From the NCBI RefSeq assembly GCF_000017805.1, contig NC_009767.1, positions 1,364,001-1,428,000 on the forward strand: a stretch of 64,000 nt of DNA, in the 5' to 3' direction. Below the pieces are notes generated by a model. It did no database searches. It was not told the DNA's origin and saw only the letters and a program-made list of their open reading frames with translations. Below, piece after piece: positions 23,687 through 32,060 of this stretch; position 1 is the stretch's first letter, and every line of letters begins with the position of its first letter. The translations under genes were made by a program, and so were the position numbers. The DNA is from Roseiflexus castenholzii DSM 13941 (GTDB taxonomy: Bacteria; Chloroflexota; Chloroflexia; Chloroflexales; Roseiflexaceae).

Positions 23687-24193
23687 ATGCCTGTCAAGAC
23701 TGCACGATCAATGAGCGCTTCCTGTTCCGCAATTATCAACACTCAAGCAATGCCTTGCTTATACCGTTCACTGCTTCTGATCAGCCTGGCAACAGGGATG
23801 ACCGCATGTACGTTGCCAGCCTCGCCGCAACCGGTGACCCCGCGCCCGACAGCGCCGGTTATTCTTGAAATCACCCCTGCGCCAACACTGGATGCCGATG
23901 CAACGGCGACGGCATACGCCAGCCTGCTGGCGCCCTCACCAACGCCAAGCGGGCTCTACATCGTTCAACCCGGCGACACCCTGAGCGAACTGGCAATCAT
24001 GTTCGGCACAACCGTAGCCGACATAATGGCAGCCAATGGATTGACCGATCCCGATTCGCTTCAGGTGGGGCAACCGCTGATCATTCCCTCGCTGATTGAC
24101 ACCTCGCCATCATTGCGCGCCACGCCGACCGGGGTTTCGGGGTTGGCGGAGGCGACGCCGGCGCCCGCCGCACCAACGCTGGCGACGCCATGA
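23687..24193 (+). CDS. LysM-domain lipoprotein
   Basis: A small exported protein, about 168 residues from the ATG at 23687 (AACAGGG upstream); the ATG at 23750 would give a tighter signal peptide, MPCLYRSLLLISLATGMTAC, with the lipobox ATGMTAC. After a Pro/Thr-rich spacer comes one LysM domain: GLYIVQPGDTLSELAIMFGT, TVADIMAANGLTDPDSLQVG, QPLIIP. LysM binds glycan strands of peptidoglycan. The C-terminus is another Pro/Ala/Thr linker. It probably sits on the cell envelope and is likely monocistronic. No enzymatic domain is present. Confidence 0.8.
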   Translation: MPVKTARSMSASCSAIINTQAMPCLYRSLLLISLATGMTACTLPASPQPVTPRPTAPVILEITPAPTLDADATATAYASLLAPSPTPSGLYIVQPGDTLSELAIMFGTTVADIMAANGLTDPDSLQVGQPLIIPSLIDTSPSLRATPTGVSGLAEATPAPAAPTLATP

Positions 24194-24212
24194 AGAGCGC
24201 CAAAACTGGCGC

Positions 24213-24241
24213 TTGACAGACGGCGTGATTTTCGGTATATT
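24213..24241 (+). promoter_or_regulatory. Strong sigma-70 promoter of the 14-codon unit
   Basis: TTGACA (24213-24218), 17-bp spacer, TATATT (24236-24241). Near-consensus. It lies 20 bp past the LysM gene and predicts a start near 24248. Confidence 0.75.
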
Positions 24242-24293
24242 CTCAGTGTCAATCCTTCAGAATTGCCGATCAGGCGTAAAGGAGGTGATGCCC

Positions 24294-24338
24294 ATGAGTA
24301 ATAAGCGTAAGGGCGTCACCGCTGAGGTGACGCGGTAA
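24294..24338 (+). CDS. 14-residue micropeptide in a self-contained transcription unit
   Basis: The frame encodes MSNKRKGVTAEVTR and is preceded by AAAGGAGGTGAT, a full-length ribosome site, 4 bases from the ATG. Within the frame lies an 8-bp perfect stem GCGTCACC (24313-24320) / GGTGACGC (24326-24333). After the stop, ATCACC-CAC-GGTGAT forms a second stem, and ATCACC could also pair with the ribosome site. An intrinsic terminator ends the unit at about 24397. The transcript would be about 150 nt. It could be a translated micropeptide, a regulatory RNA, or both; nothing in it matches a known family. Confidence 0.55.
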   Translation: MSNKRKGVTAEVTR

Positions 24339-24367
24339 GATCACCCACGGTGATGCCCAGAATCAAC

Positions 24368-24397
24368 AAAAAACCCTCGCAAACGCGAGGGTTTTTT
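24368..24397 (+). terminator. Intrinsic terminator (probably bidirectional)
   Basis: AAAAAACCCTCGC AAAC GCGAGGGTTTTTT: a 7-bp GC-rich stem with a 4-nt loop, flanked by an A6 on the left and a T6 on the right. It closes the micropeptide unit on the plus strand and can equally end rplY on the minus strand. Confidence 0.85.
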
Positions 24398-24418
24398 GAT
24401 TGCGGCGCAGCAACGCGA

Positions 24419-25075
24419 CTATTCCTCTTCTTCCTCTGCCCGTGGCTCGCGGCGCTCACGCACCAGTTCCGGCTCGGCGGTCGTCTCCTCGGCTGCCGGC
24501 GCTTCTTCCTCCGCAGCACGCGCATGCGCAAGACTGACGACCAATTCATCACCAGGGGTTGCCAGCGTCACCCCCGGCGGCAGCGCCAGATCGCGGACGT
24601 GAATGCTCTTATCGAACGCATCGAGACCGCTAATATCGACGGTGAGATGCGCCGGGATGTTCGATGGAAGTGCACGAATCTCGATAGCGTTCAACACCTG
24701 ATTCAGCACTGCTTCGCCGCTTTCGACAAGAGGCGATTCGCCCTCGATGTGCAGCGGCACCGCGACTTCCACTTCCTGGCTCAGATCGACCGCACGAAAG
24801 TCCGCATGGATGATGTCGCGCGTCACCGGATGGCGTTGCAGCGCGTGAATAAATGCCGCCAGCGGTTGGCGACCGGCAATGTGCAATTCGACCAGCGCCG
24901 TGCGCCCGGCGCGGCGATAGACCGCATTGAAACTGCGCGCATCGACCTGCACGGAAATCGGCTCGATGCCTTTGCCGTAGACTGTTGCAGGCAGAATGCC
25001 GCTGCGCCGCAACCGTTTGACCTTCTTGCCCACAACCGCGCGCGGTTCGAGCGACAACGTATACTTTTCTGACAT
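24419..25075 (-). CDS. rplY: Ribosomal protein L25 / general stress protein Ctc
   Basis: A 218-residue L25 of the long (Ctc/TL5) type that binds 5S rRNA in the large subunit. The N-terminal L25 domain: LSLEPRAVVGKKVKRLRRSG, ILPATVYGKGIEPISVQVDA, then HPVTRDIIHADFRAVDLSQE. The C-terminal beta domain contains VPLHIEGESPLVESGEAVLN and LPSNIPAHLTVDISGLDAFD. The last 30 residues are an acidic, disordered tail (many Glu) seen in several Chloroflexota. Start at 25075 follows AAGGAG at about 10 bases. Confidence 0.92.
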   Translation of the reverse strand: MSEKYTLSLEPRAVVGKKVKRLRRSGILPATVYGKGIEPISVQVDARSFNAVYRRAGRTALVELHIAGRQPLAAFIHALQRHPVTRDIIHADFRAVDLSQEVEVAVPLHIEGESPLVESGEAVLNQVLNAIEIRALPSNIPAHLTVDISGLDAFDKSIHVRDLALPPGVTLATPGDELVVSLAHARAAEEEAPAAEETTAEPELVRERREPRAEEEEE

Positions 25076-25212
25076 ACCGACACGATACTCCTTCTGAAAC
25101 TGCAAATACCTTCGCCGTAAGCTAAGGGCATTGCCCGGTCGCTCCGAGTCGCGCATTGTACTATAGCGCGCGGCGCCATGCAAGCGAGAGCGAAAAAATA
25201 GAAAATATGGGC

Positions 25213-25242
25213 TTGACAAGAACAAGCGTGTTATGTCATAAT
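25213..25242 (+). promoter_or_regulatory. lexA promoter with candidate LexA operator
   Basis: TTGACA (25213-25218) with a CATAAT/TCATAA -10 at about 25236-25242. Between them lies AACA-AGCG-TGTT (25221-25232), an inverted repeat close to the GAAC-N4-GTTC class of LexA operators, and AGTTCTATCGAACAGG follows about 30 bp downstream. Placement between -35 and -10 suits autorepression. Confidence 0.5.
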
Positions 25243-25314
25243 GACTCTACTACAAAAGTTCTATCGAACAGGCTTGCGGTTCCAAGGAACGGCGCCAGAG
25301 AAAGGGCAGCACGC

Positions 25315-25971
25315 ATGCGATCGTCAGATCAACTTTCAGCGCGGCAGCGCGATATCCTTGCATTCATTGAAGCGTTCACCCAGGAGCATGGCTATCCGCC
25401 GTCCATCCGCGAGATCCAGGATGGTCTGCACATTTCCTCGACCTCGGTCGTCGCCTACAATCTTCGGGCGCTGGAAAGCAAGGGATTAATCGACCGCGAT
25501 GGCAGAGTATCGCGGGGCATCAAACTCAAGAATATGCTGCCGGTCGCGCTCAATCCGGCGCGAGGCGGAAGAGTGCCGCTGCTTGGCGTTATTACCGCCG
25601 GTCAGCCGCTGCCCAACCCGGAAGACACCAGCACTGCGGCAGTTGAAATGATCGAGGTGCCGCCCGATGTCGCACCGCCTGAGAAGTTGCAGGATGTCTA
25701 CGCCTTGAAAGTGCGCGGGCACTCGATGATCGATGCGCTGATCGACGATGACGACATTGTGTTGCTGCGCTACCAGGAGACGGCTGAGAATGGCCAGATG
25801 GTTGCGGTGCGCATCGAAGACGATAATGCGGTGACGCTCAAGCGCTTCTATCGCGAGGGCGATAAGGTGCGCCTGCAACCTGCCAATGTGACGATGGAGC
25901 CGATCTATGTCGATGCGACAAAAGTTCATATTCAGGGTCGTGTCGTCGGAGTGATGCGATCCATGTGGTAG
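25315..25971 (+). CDS. lexA: LexA repressor
   Basis: A 218-residue SOS repressor. Winged helix at the N-terminus: LSARQRDILAFIEAFTQEHG, YPPSIREIQDGLHISSTSVV. Cleavage site ITAGQP (Ala-Gly). Peptidase S24 dyad: Ser in KVRGHSMIDALIDDDD and Lys in ENGQMVAVRIEDDNAVTLKR. LexA blocks SOS genes until RecA-ssDNA filaments trigger self-cleavage. The start at 25315 is chosen because it gives the family-standard length; the frame extends upstream through the promoter, which cannot be coding. It probably represses its own promoter through the inverted repeat at 25221. Confidence 0.95.
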   Translation: MRSSDQLSARQRDILAFIEAFTQEHGYPPSIREIQDGLHISSTSVVAYNLRALESKGLIDRDGRVSRGIKLKNMLPVALNPARGGRVPLLGVITAGQPLPNPEDTSTAAVEMIEVPPDVAPPEKLQDVYALKVRGHSMIDALIDDDDIVLLRYQETAENGQMVAVRIEDDNAVTLKRFYREGDKVRLQPANVTMEPIYVDATKVHIQGRVVGVMRSMW

Positions 25972-26001
25972 CGCCGTGCCTCCCCGGAAGGCGGCAAACT
26001 C

Positions 26002-26598
26002 ATGCTGACAATCCCTCATCTGGCGCTGATACTGATCGCGTATCTTGCCGGCTCCATCCCGTTCAGTCTGCTGGTGGCGCGTGCGCGGGGCGTCGATCTG
26101 CGCGTTGCGGGCAGCGGTAACGTTGGTGCAGCGAATGTCTGGCGCACCTGTGGCTTCGGTGCGTTTCTATTGGCCCTGAGCGGCGACATGCTGAAAGGCG
26201 CGCTGCCGACCTTTGCAGCGCAAATGCTCAATGTGCCGCCGCTTGCGGTTGTGACCGTCGGTGCAGCAGCGATGTTGGGGCATGCCCGGTCGATCTTCCT
26301 CGGGTTTCGCGGCGGCAAAGCAGTGGCGACCGGTGGTGGGGCGTTGCTGGCAATGGCGCCCCTTGTTGCGCTCGCAGGGCTGGCTGTCTGGGGAGCGACG
26401 TTCAGCATCGTGCGCATTTCGTCGGTGGCGTCGCTGGCAGCGGCCGCCGCGTGCGCTGTGGTGGCCGCCGTCTTCTTTGCCCAGGGCGCATTGCCGATGA
26501 CTTATGCGCTCTTTGTATGGGGCGCCGTGGTGTCGATTCTTCTCCTCCACCGCGCGAATATCCGGCGCCTGCGCGCAGGCGCCGAGAACCGCTTTTAG
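26002..26598 (+). CDS. plsY: Acyl-phosphate:glycerol-3-phosphate acyltransferase
   Basis: A 198-residue multi-pass membrane enzyme that makes lysophosphatidic acid from glycerol-3-phosphate and acyl-phosphate, the first step of phospholipid synthesis. All three PlsY motifs are present: AGSIPFSLLVARARGVDLR (motif 1), GSGNVGAANVWRTCG (glycerol-phosphate side) and GHARSIFLGFRGGKAVATGG (motif 2/3). Five to six hydrophobic helices are visible. It lies 30 bp after lexA in the same direction and ends in a 4-bp overlap with the convergent FAD oxidoreductase. Confidence 0.95.
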   Translation: MLTIPHLALILIAYLAGSIPFSLLVARARGVDLRVAGSGNVGAANVWRTCGFGAFLLALSGDMLKGALPTFAAQMLNVPPLAVVTVGAAAMLGHARSIFLGFRGGKAVATGGGALLAMAPLVALAGLAVWGATFSIVRISSVASLAAAAACAVVAAVFFAQGALPMTYALFVWGAVVSILLLHRANIRRLRAGAENRF

Positions 26599-27752
26599 AT
26601 GACGTTCAGTTCACGGCGCAAGACGCCGCGGAAGCGGTTGATGCGCAGCGGGTCGATGTCGATCGTGTGGGCGCGTCCGTCGAGAATCTCTTCGGCAATC
26701 AGCAGACCGGTGGCCGGCGCATGCATGATGCCGTGCCCGCTGAATCCACTGGCATCGACATACCCTTCAAGTTCGGGATGTTTCCCCAGAATCGGCATAT
26801 GATCGGGCGTGATCTCATACGCGCCCGCCCAGCAGAGTTTTTCCGCCAGCCCGGCGCGTTCCAGGATCGGGAAGCGTCGTAATCCGGCTTCGAGGACGGT
26901 GTCGAGCCATTCCCAGTCGACCGCCAGGTTATACCCCGGCGGTTCGGCGTAGTTCGATTTGCCGAATAATACATTCTCGTGTTCTTTGCGCATATAGAAG
27001 CCGGTGCCGACATCGATGGTCAACGGGATCGGTCCCGGAATAGCGGGGAACGGTTCGGTGACGTAAATGCAGCGGCGGTATGGGCGCACCGGTATCTCCA
27101 GGCCTGCGAGCATCCCCACTTCGCCTGCCCATGGTCCGGCGGCGTTTACGACAATCGGGCAATTGATGACGCCGGTTGGCGTTTCGACCCCCGCGACGTG
27201 ATCGCCAACAACCCGGATGCCGATGGCCGGTGTAGCGCGCTCTAGCGCGACGCCAAGCTCACGCGCGCGGTTCAGGTATCCGATGGCGATACCATGCGGA
27301 TCGCAAAACCCGTCGTCGGGACCAAAGGTTGCGCCGATCAGATCGTCGGTGCGCATGCCGGGAATAAAGCGCCCGGCTTCTTCCGGCGAGAGCAATTCGA
27401 CGCGCACCCCCAGGCTGCGCTGGAGCGCCACATTGGCGCGGTAGGTTTCCCAGTCTGTCTGATTGTCGATCAGGAAGAGATAGCCGATCTGCTGCAAGCC
27501 TGAATGCCCGCCAACTTCGTCGGTGAAGTGTTTCAGGCGCTCGATGCTGTAGAGCGACAATCGGATATTGACTTCGGTGGAAAACTGATGGCGTACACCA
27601 GCGGCTGATCGGGCGGTCGAACCGCTGATCTCGGTCTCTTCCTTTTCCAGAATCACAACGTTGGTGCAACCGCGTACTGCCAGATGGTAGGCGATTGAGG
27701 CGCCAATGATACCGGCGCCGATAATGACAACATCAGCGGTTTGAGGTGGCAT
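26595..27752 (-). CDS. FAD-dependent amine oxidoreductase (DAO / sarcosine oxidase beta-like)
   Basis: A 385-residue DAO-superfamily flavoprotein. The FAD Rossmann motif is ADVVIIGAGIIGASIAYHLA with the acidic ribose contact in VVILEKEE; STARSAAGVRHQFSTEVN follows as in the sarcosine oxidase beta/DadA group. The late motif PDHMPILGKHPELEGYVDAS GFSGHGIMHAPATG is the FAD-closing segment of this family. Substrates are N-methyl or secondary amino acids such as sarcosine or D-amino acids, not resolvable here. The start is ATG 27752; the open frame continues upstream without a site. The convergent overlap with plsY is 4 bp. Confidence 0.85.
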   Translation of the reverse strand: MPPQTADVVIIGAGIIGASIAYHLAVRGCTNVVILEKEETEISGSTARSAAGVRHQFSTEVNIRLSLYSIERLKHFTDEVGGHSGLQQIGYLFLIDNQTDWETYRANVALQRSLGVRVELLSPEEAGRFIPGMRTDDLIGATFGPDDGFCDPHGIAIGYLNRARELGVALERATPAIGIRVVGDHVAGVETPTGVINCPIVVNAAGPWAGEVGMLAGLEIPVRPYRRCIYVTEPFPAIPGPIPLTIDVGTGFYMRKEHENVLFGKSNYAEPPGYNLAVDWEWLDTVLEAGLRRFPILERAGLAEKLCWAGAYEITPDHMPILGKHPELEGYVDASGFSGHGIMHAPATGLLIAEEILDGRAHTIDIDPLRINRFRGVLRRELNVI

Positions 27753-27790
27753 ACACGTGTCCCGATATTTCAGACATAACGGCTTGCGCT

Positions 27791-29443
27791 TCAACCGCGC
27801 CGCGAGGCCTTGCCCTGAGCGAAGCGAAGGAGCAGTGAAGCGGCGTCGGCTGGAAGCGCGTGTTGGGCGGCTGGCAAATCTAATTCGTTTGCAACGAGAT
27901 CACTCTCATAGTCAGCAGTTTCTTCTCTGAAAAGGAGTCTCTGGAAGACCCCTTCCGTATATTCTACAATCTGTCTTTCTGCAAGAGTCCGTACTCTATC
28001 ACATTCCTTACCCAAAAGGCGTGCAAGAGCCATCAGATCAAGTGAATTAAGAAGTTGTGCCGTAATTGGCCGCTTTGCATCCCAGAAAATGAATGCAGAC
28101 CAGAACTCTCTGGCAGGTTCGGATGTGACCAATTCGTACAATAGGTTGCATTCTTCTTCAGACTGACATGGGAAAAAATAACATGTGTCATCGAAAACCA
28201 CCGGGCGTTCCAGAAACGGTGGAACTTGAACAAACTCAAGTTTCTTGTATAAACCCGAAAGAGCAATCTTCCAGGGAGCAAATGAATATGGTCCAACTCC
28301 AAAGACTGAGAAGCGCGGACGGTTCCTGTATATTGAACTCTTTCGTTCGTCCAAAAGATGTGCATGGGCAGTAAGGTAATTCCAGGCCTTGGGAGCGTCC
28401 AACCTAAGACGGCTCGGGTCGTCACTCATTGCCCGTTGAGGAACAAGCATCCACCGATGCGGCTTCCTATGCGCTGCGAGATCAGAACTTTTGAGCAGAG
28501 GAAAGAGCACTTCGGGTTCAATATCAACGAATTCTCCCAGGCCATTAACAAGATTCCCACACTCAATGCGCAGCTCAAAGACGTTGCTGCAATCATGCTT
28601 TATTCCTGACCGCCAGCCCCTAAAGCCTGTCCCTGTGAGGTCTTTCCGTTTCAGGTATGATTTGACATCAGCCACAAGCATTCCATCCTGCAAACCGAAT
28701 AAGCTATGGGGCTGTTGTGCATGAAGAGAAGGAAAAACCTGGCATTCTTTGCTGTTGCCGGTCGAATTGCTGCGAACTACCAGAAGGCAAGCGTCAACTG
28801 AAGCTCTAAAGTATTCCCGCGCATCCAGGATATAAAGTGATGCCGACTCGATCCGCAGCCCGTTTTGCCAAGCGTACAAGAGAACTTTACGTGCTACTGT
28901 CGTTTTACAAAGCATTGCAAGTAAGCCGTTCTTGCCATTAAGCCATTCGATGTTCTTTCTAAGCATCCATTCCGAAATGTCGAAATTACTTTTGCCGGTG
29001 AGCGCATCAATACCAGGGAGATTGTCGAGGTTTGATTTCATCGGAACATTGCTACTGCCCCAAGTGCTCAACGCTGCATTCGTCACCCAGGGTGGATTGC
29101 CGATAACAAGAATGGGCTCAGGCAACGCTTTAACAATCTCAGACCAACTCGTGAGAAAGAAATCAGACTGATGAACTTCAATAGACGCATGAGGAAATGC
29201 GGGTGCGACAGCATACTGCGCTTGCAACACGTGGTGCGGATTGATCTCAAAGCCAAGAACACGCGATACATCTGGGAATGTTTCGAGAGATGCTTTGAGA
29301 AATGAACCCGTCCCACATGTTGGTTCGAGAATCGAAGCGGGACGAAAACCGGTCCGAGCAATGAGAGAACATACTTCCCTGGCTAATCTGATGGGCGTTT
29401 GAAAATCTCCAAATTCGGCTTTGCGTTGTTTTTGATCGCGCAT
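27791..29443 (-). CDS. N6-adenine DNA methyltransferase (Eco57I-like)
   Basis: A 550-residue methyltransferase. SAM motif I is SILEPTCGTGSFLKASLETF and catalytic motif IV is ILVIGNPPWVTNAALSTWGS, typical of the gamma-class N6-adenine enzymes that are often long because a target-recognition region follows. It modifies adenine in a specific sequence. The gene begins 2 bp after the end of a frameshifted restriction-enzyme gene, the usual R-then-M order. Base composition is lower in GC than its surroundings, which suggests transfer. The methyltransferase looks intact and may protect against, or mark DNA without, its dead partner. Confidence 0.85.
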   Translation of the reverse strand: MRDQKQRKAEFGDFQTPIRLAREVCSLIARTGFRPASILEPTCGTGSFLKASLETFPDVSRVLGFEINPHHVLQAQYAVAPAFPHASIEVHQSDFFLTSWSEIVKALPEPILVIGNPPWVTNAALSTWGSSNVPMKSNLDNLPGIDALTGKSNFDISEWMLRKNIEWLNGKNGLLAMLCKTTVARKVLLYAWQNGLRIESASLYILDAREYFRASVDACLLVVRSNSTGNSKECQVFPSLHAQQPHSLFGLQDGMLVADVKSYLKRKDLTGTGFRGWRSGIKHDCSNVFELRIECGNLVNGLGEFVDIEPEVLFPLLKSSDLAAHRKPHRWMLVPQRAMSDDPSRLRLDAPKAWNYLTAHAHLLDERKSSIYRNRPRFSVFGVGPYSFAPWKIALSGLYKKLEFVQVPPFLERPVVFDDTCYFFPCQSEEECNLLYELVTSEPAREFWSAFIFWDAKRPITAQLLNSLDLMALARLLGKECDRVRTLAERQIVEYTEGVFQRLLFREETADYESDLVANELDLPAAQHALPADAASLLLRFAQGKASRRG

Positions 29444-29445
29444 TG

Positions 29446-30088
29446 CTATCTCAGCCTTTCAAGTCCTACAACCGAACCAGCCTTCTCAATGACTCGACTG
29501 TACTGAAGTCTCCATTGCAGGGCATTCGAGATGGTAAGATAGCCAACCTCAGGAGGATTGGCGAGGATCTCGTCGGCTAGCGCTGATGTTTCAATCTCGT
29601 CTAAAGTCTGCGCTCTTCGATGAAAGCCAAAATGTCATCCTTGTTACCATCATTTTCAAGTATTCGACGGAGTCCCGTGGTAGTTTGAAAGTCTGCTGTC
29701 CGCTCTTTACTGACAAAAATCGTGTGCAAAACGTTCAAATTCCCCGTGGATGTCTGTGGATCATCTGTCTTCTCGTATACAAACACGAGTAGAGAATAGC
29801 CCAGACCATAGATTTTCTGTCGAGCAGATTTGAAAGGACACGATGATTGCGGTTGCCTCACGCTCGTTACCTTCATGTCGGTTTCAAGCTCAGGAAAGTC
29901 TATGCCCCTTGCAGAACTTCAAAGTCGTACTTTTCGCGGAGATACGATCTGAACTTGTGCTCGAAGTACGTACCAACTGCTTTCCCATCAGTAACGCCGT
30001 ACAATGTCGGCTCTCGATGCCCTGACTCGATGGCGGCGAATGTATGTGCTTCTGTCTTCAGCAGTTCCAGTGTCAACGTTGGTTTCAT
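29446..30088 (-). pseudogene. Frameshifted type II restriction endonuclease
   Basis: Three frames join to one protein. Frame 1 (30088-29900): MKPTLTLELLKTEAHTFAAI, HREPTLYGVTDGKAVGTYFE, ending YDFEVLQGA and a stop. Frame 2 resumes at about 29900 with GIDFPELETDMKVTSVRQPQ, SSCPFKSARQKIYGLGYSLL, ending DDILAFIEERRL and a stop at 29601. Frame 3 continues LDEIETSALADEILANPPEV, GYLTISNALQWRLQYSRVIE and stops at 29446, 2 bp before the methyltransferase. The IDFPEL-x-x-DMKVTS segment is a typical PD-(D/E)XK core. With two frameshifts the nuclease should be dead. The lower GC content matches the methyltransferase, so the pair came together. Confidence 0.75.
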
Positions 30089-30117
30089 TGCTTGGCCTCA
30101 CGATTTGCCGCCCAACT

Positions 30118-31752
30118 TCACTTCGACCGACGACGTGATGGCGAGCGGGATACGTGTCGCGTTTCGGCGACGTCGTCCGCCGGGATTTGCGGCTCTTCGC
30201 CGGCCAGCGCCTGCGGATCGAGATCGGAAGGGGTGTGGTTCTGACCTGTTGCTGACCTGGTGCGTTCTTCTCTAGAGACCCCTTTCGCAGTTCCATGCGA
30301 CGCGCGCGCATCGCGCCAGGCAAGGCGTTCTCGCACCGTCGCCTCGAACCCGCGCCCGGTCGGTTCGTAATAACGCCGTCCGCGCAGATTGGGCGGGAAG
30401 TGTTCCTGTTCTACCTGTGCATCGTCATCGTCGTGCGCATACTTATAGCCACGCGCGTATCCAAGCCTTTTCATCAACGCGGTAGGCGCGTTGCGCAGGT
30501 GAAGCGGCACCGGCTCATTGCGCGTCTCCGCCTGTGCATCGTCATCGTCGTGCGCATACTTATAGCCACGCGCGTATCCAAGCCTTTTCATCAACGCGGT
30601 AGGCGCGTTGCGCAGGTGAAGCGGCACCGGCTCATTGCGCGTCTCCGCCACATCATTGAGCGCTGCGGCGTATGCGACATAGACTGCGTTGCTCTTTGGC
30701 GCCTGCGCCAGATAGACGACCGCCTGCGCCAGCGCCAGGTCGCCTTCGGGTTGACCGAGAAAATGAACTGCCTGTTGAGCAGCGATCGTCAGCGGCAGCG
30801 CGTGCGGATCGGCCATGCCGATATCCTCGATTGCCATGCGCACCACCCGTCGCGCAATATACAGCGGGTCTTCGCCGCCGTCGAGCATACGCCCAAGCCA
30901 GTACAGTGCCGCGTCGGGATCGCTATCACGGACGCTTTTGTGCAATGCTGAGATTGCATCGTAGTGCAGCTCGCCATTCTTGTCGTACTGTACCGCGCGG
31001 CTCTGCAACGCATCGCGGATGTCGTCCACTGTAAGCAGGCGCTTCCCGCCGATGCCTGGCGATTTGGCGAGCGCTGCGGCTTCGAGCGCATTCAGCGCCG
31101 TGCGTGCATCGCCGTTCGACATATTGATCAGATACCCGCGCGCATCGGCAGCCAGCAGCACGTTGAGGGCGCCAAGCCCGCGTTCGGCATCGGTCAACGC
31201 TCGATCAACAATCACGCCAATCTGCTCATCGGTCAGTGATTCGAGGACGAAGACGCGCGCCCGTGAGCGCAGCGCCGGGTTGACCTCGAACGACGGGTTT
31301 TCGGTCGTCGCGCCGATCAGAATAATCGTGCCATCCTCGACATAGGGCAGGATCGCATCCTGCTGCGCCTTGTTGAAACGATGAATCTCGTCAATGAAGA
31401 CAATCGTGCGCTGCTGGAACATGCCGAGGCGGTCCTGCGCTTCCTTGACCACGCGACGGAGATCGGCGACTCCAGCGGACACCGCAGAAAGTTGCTCAAA
31501 ATGGGCATGCGTCGTATCGGCAATGATCCGCGCCAGGGTCGTCTTGCCAGAGCCGGGCGGACCCCAGAGAATGATCGAGAAGAGCGCATCGTTGGTGATG
31601 GCGCGCCGCAGCAATTTACCTTCCCCGACGATGTGATCCTGCCCGACAAACTCATCGAGCGCGCGCGGGCGCATGCGCGCGGCGAGCGGCGCCTGACGGC
31701 TCAACGCTTCCTCGCGCTGCGTATCGAATAGGGTTTTCTGGTTCCTGGGCAT
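30118..31752 (-). CDS. rarA: Replication-associated recombination protein A (RarA/MgsA AAA ATPase)
   Basis: A 544-residue AAA+ ATPase acting at stalled forks, related to clamp-loader subunits. RarA_N: ARMRPRALDEFVGQDHIVGE; Walker A LWGPPGSGKTTLARI; Walker B TIVFIDEIHRFNKAQQDAIL; sensor ILIGATTENPSFEVNPALRS; tetramerisation and C-terminal domains with YDAISALHKSVRDSDPDAAL and YWLGRMLDGGEDPLYIARRV. The conserved VPLHLRNAPTALMKRLGYAR block is present twice because of an exact 117-bp duplication. The last about 60 residues (after LAWRD) are a polar tail absent in typical RarA (about 440 residues). Start chosen at ATG 31752. Confidence 0.92.
   Translation of the reverse strand: MPRNQKTLFDTQREEALSRQAPLAARMRPRALDEFVGQDHIVGEGKLLRRAITNDALFSIILWGPPGSGKTTLARIIADTTHAHFEQLSAVSAGVADLRRVVKEAQDRLGMFQQRTIVFIDEIHRFNKAQQDAILPYVEDGTIILIGATTENPSFEVNPALRSRARVFVLESLTDEQIGVIVDRALTDAERGLGALNVLLAADARGYLINMSNGDARTALNALEAAALAKSPGIGGKRLLTVDDIRDALQSRAVQYDKNGELHYDAISALHKSVRDSDPDAALYWLGRMLDGGEDPLYIARRVVRMAIEDIGMADPHALPLTIAAQQAVHFLGQPEGDLALAQAVVYLAQAPKSNAVYVAYAAALNDVAETRNEPVPLHLRNAPTALMKRLGYARGYKYAHDDDDAQAETRNEPVPLHLRNAPTALMKRLGYARGYKYAHDDDDAQVEQEHFPPNLRGRRYYEPTGRGFEATVRERLAWRDARASHGTAKGVSREERTRSATGQNHTPSDLDPQALAGEEPQIPADDVAETRHVSRSPSRRRSK
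30415..30648 (-). repeat. Exact 117-bp tandem duplication inside rarA
   Basis: 30415-30531 and 30532-30648 are identical. Each encodes 39 residues, from AETRNEPVPLHLRNAPTAL to YKYAHDDDDAQ. Absolute identity of the two copies means a recent event or active gene conversion. Confidence 0.9.
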
Positions 31753-32060
31753 TGAGAATAGATGACACAGTATCGTCAATTGCTACGCATGATACCAGAA
31801 AATCAGAAAGTCGGCGGGCAGGTCATCCTCCCTTCTGGTACCATCGCACCACATGGGGCATACGCAAATGGGATGTTGGTGCTATTGCGAATGAAGGCGC
31901 CATCACGTATGCTTAGAACCAGAAAAGGCGCTGTTCAGAGGAAACATCCCGGCTCCCTTCCCTGTACTCTTCCCGTTCATTTCCTCTGGCTCCTCCGAAT
32001 TCCTCTTGCATCCCCTGGTGTGTGAGCCGGAATGCTGAACAGAAGCCTGGATCTTAAAGA
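31753..32060. other. Intergenic region upstream of rarA
   Basis: About 310 bp. The rarA promoter should lie at its left edge (TTGACG is visible on the minus strand near 31785). On the plus strand a weak TTGCGA / TATGCT pair with 17-bp spacing near 31887-31915 faces the terminator at 32061. Open frames show no recognisable motif. Confidence 0.35.

Noticed and set aside
31762..32025. An 87-codon plus-strand frame
   Set aside because: No ribosome site, no motif, unusual composition; retained only as a possible transcribed region because of the terminator that follows.
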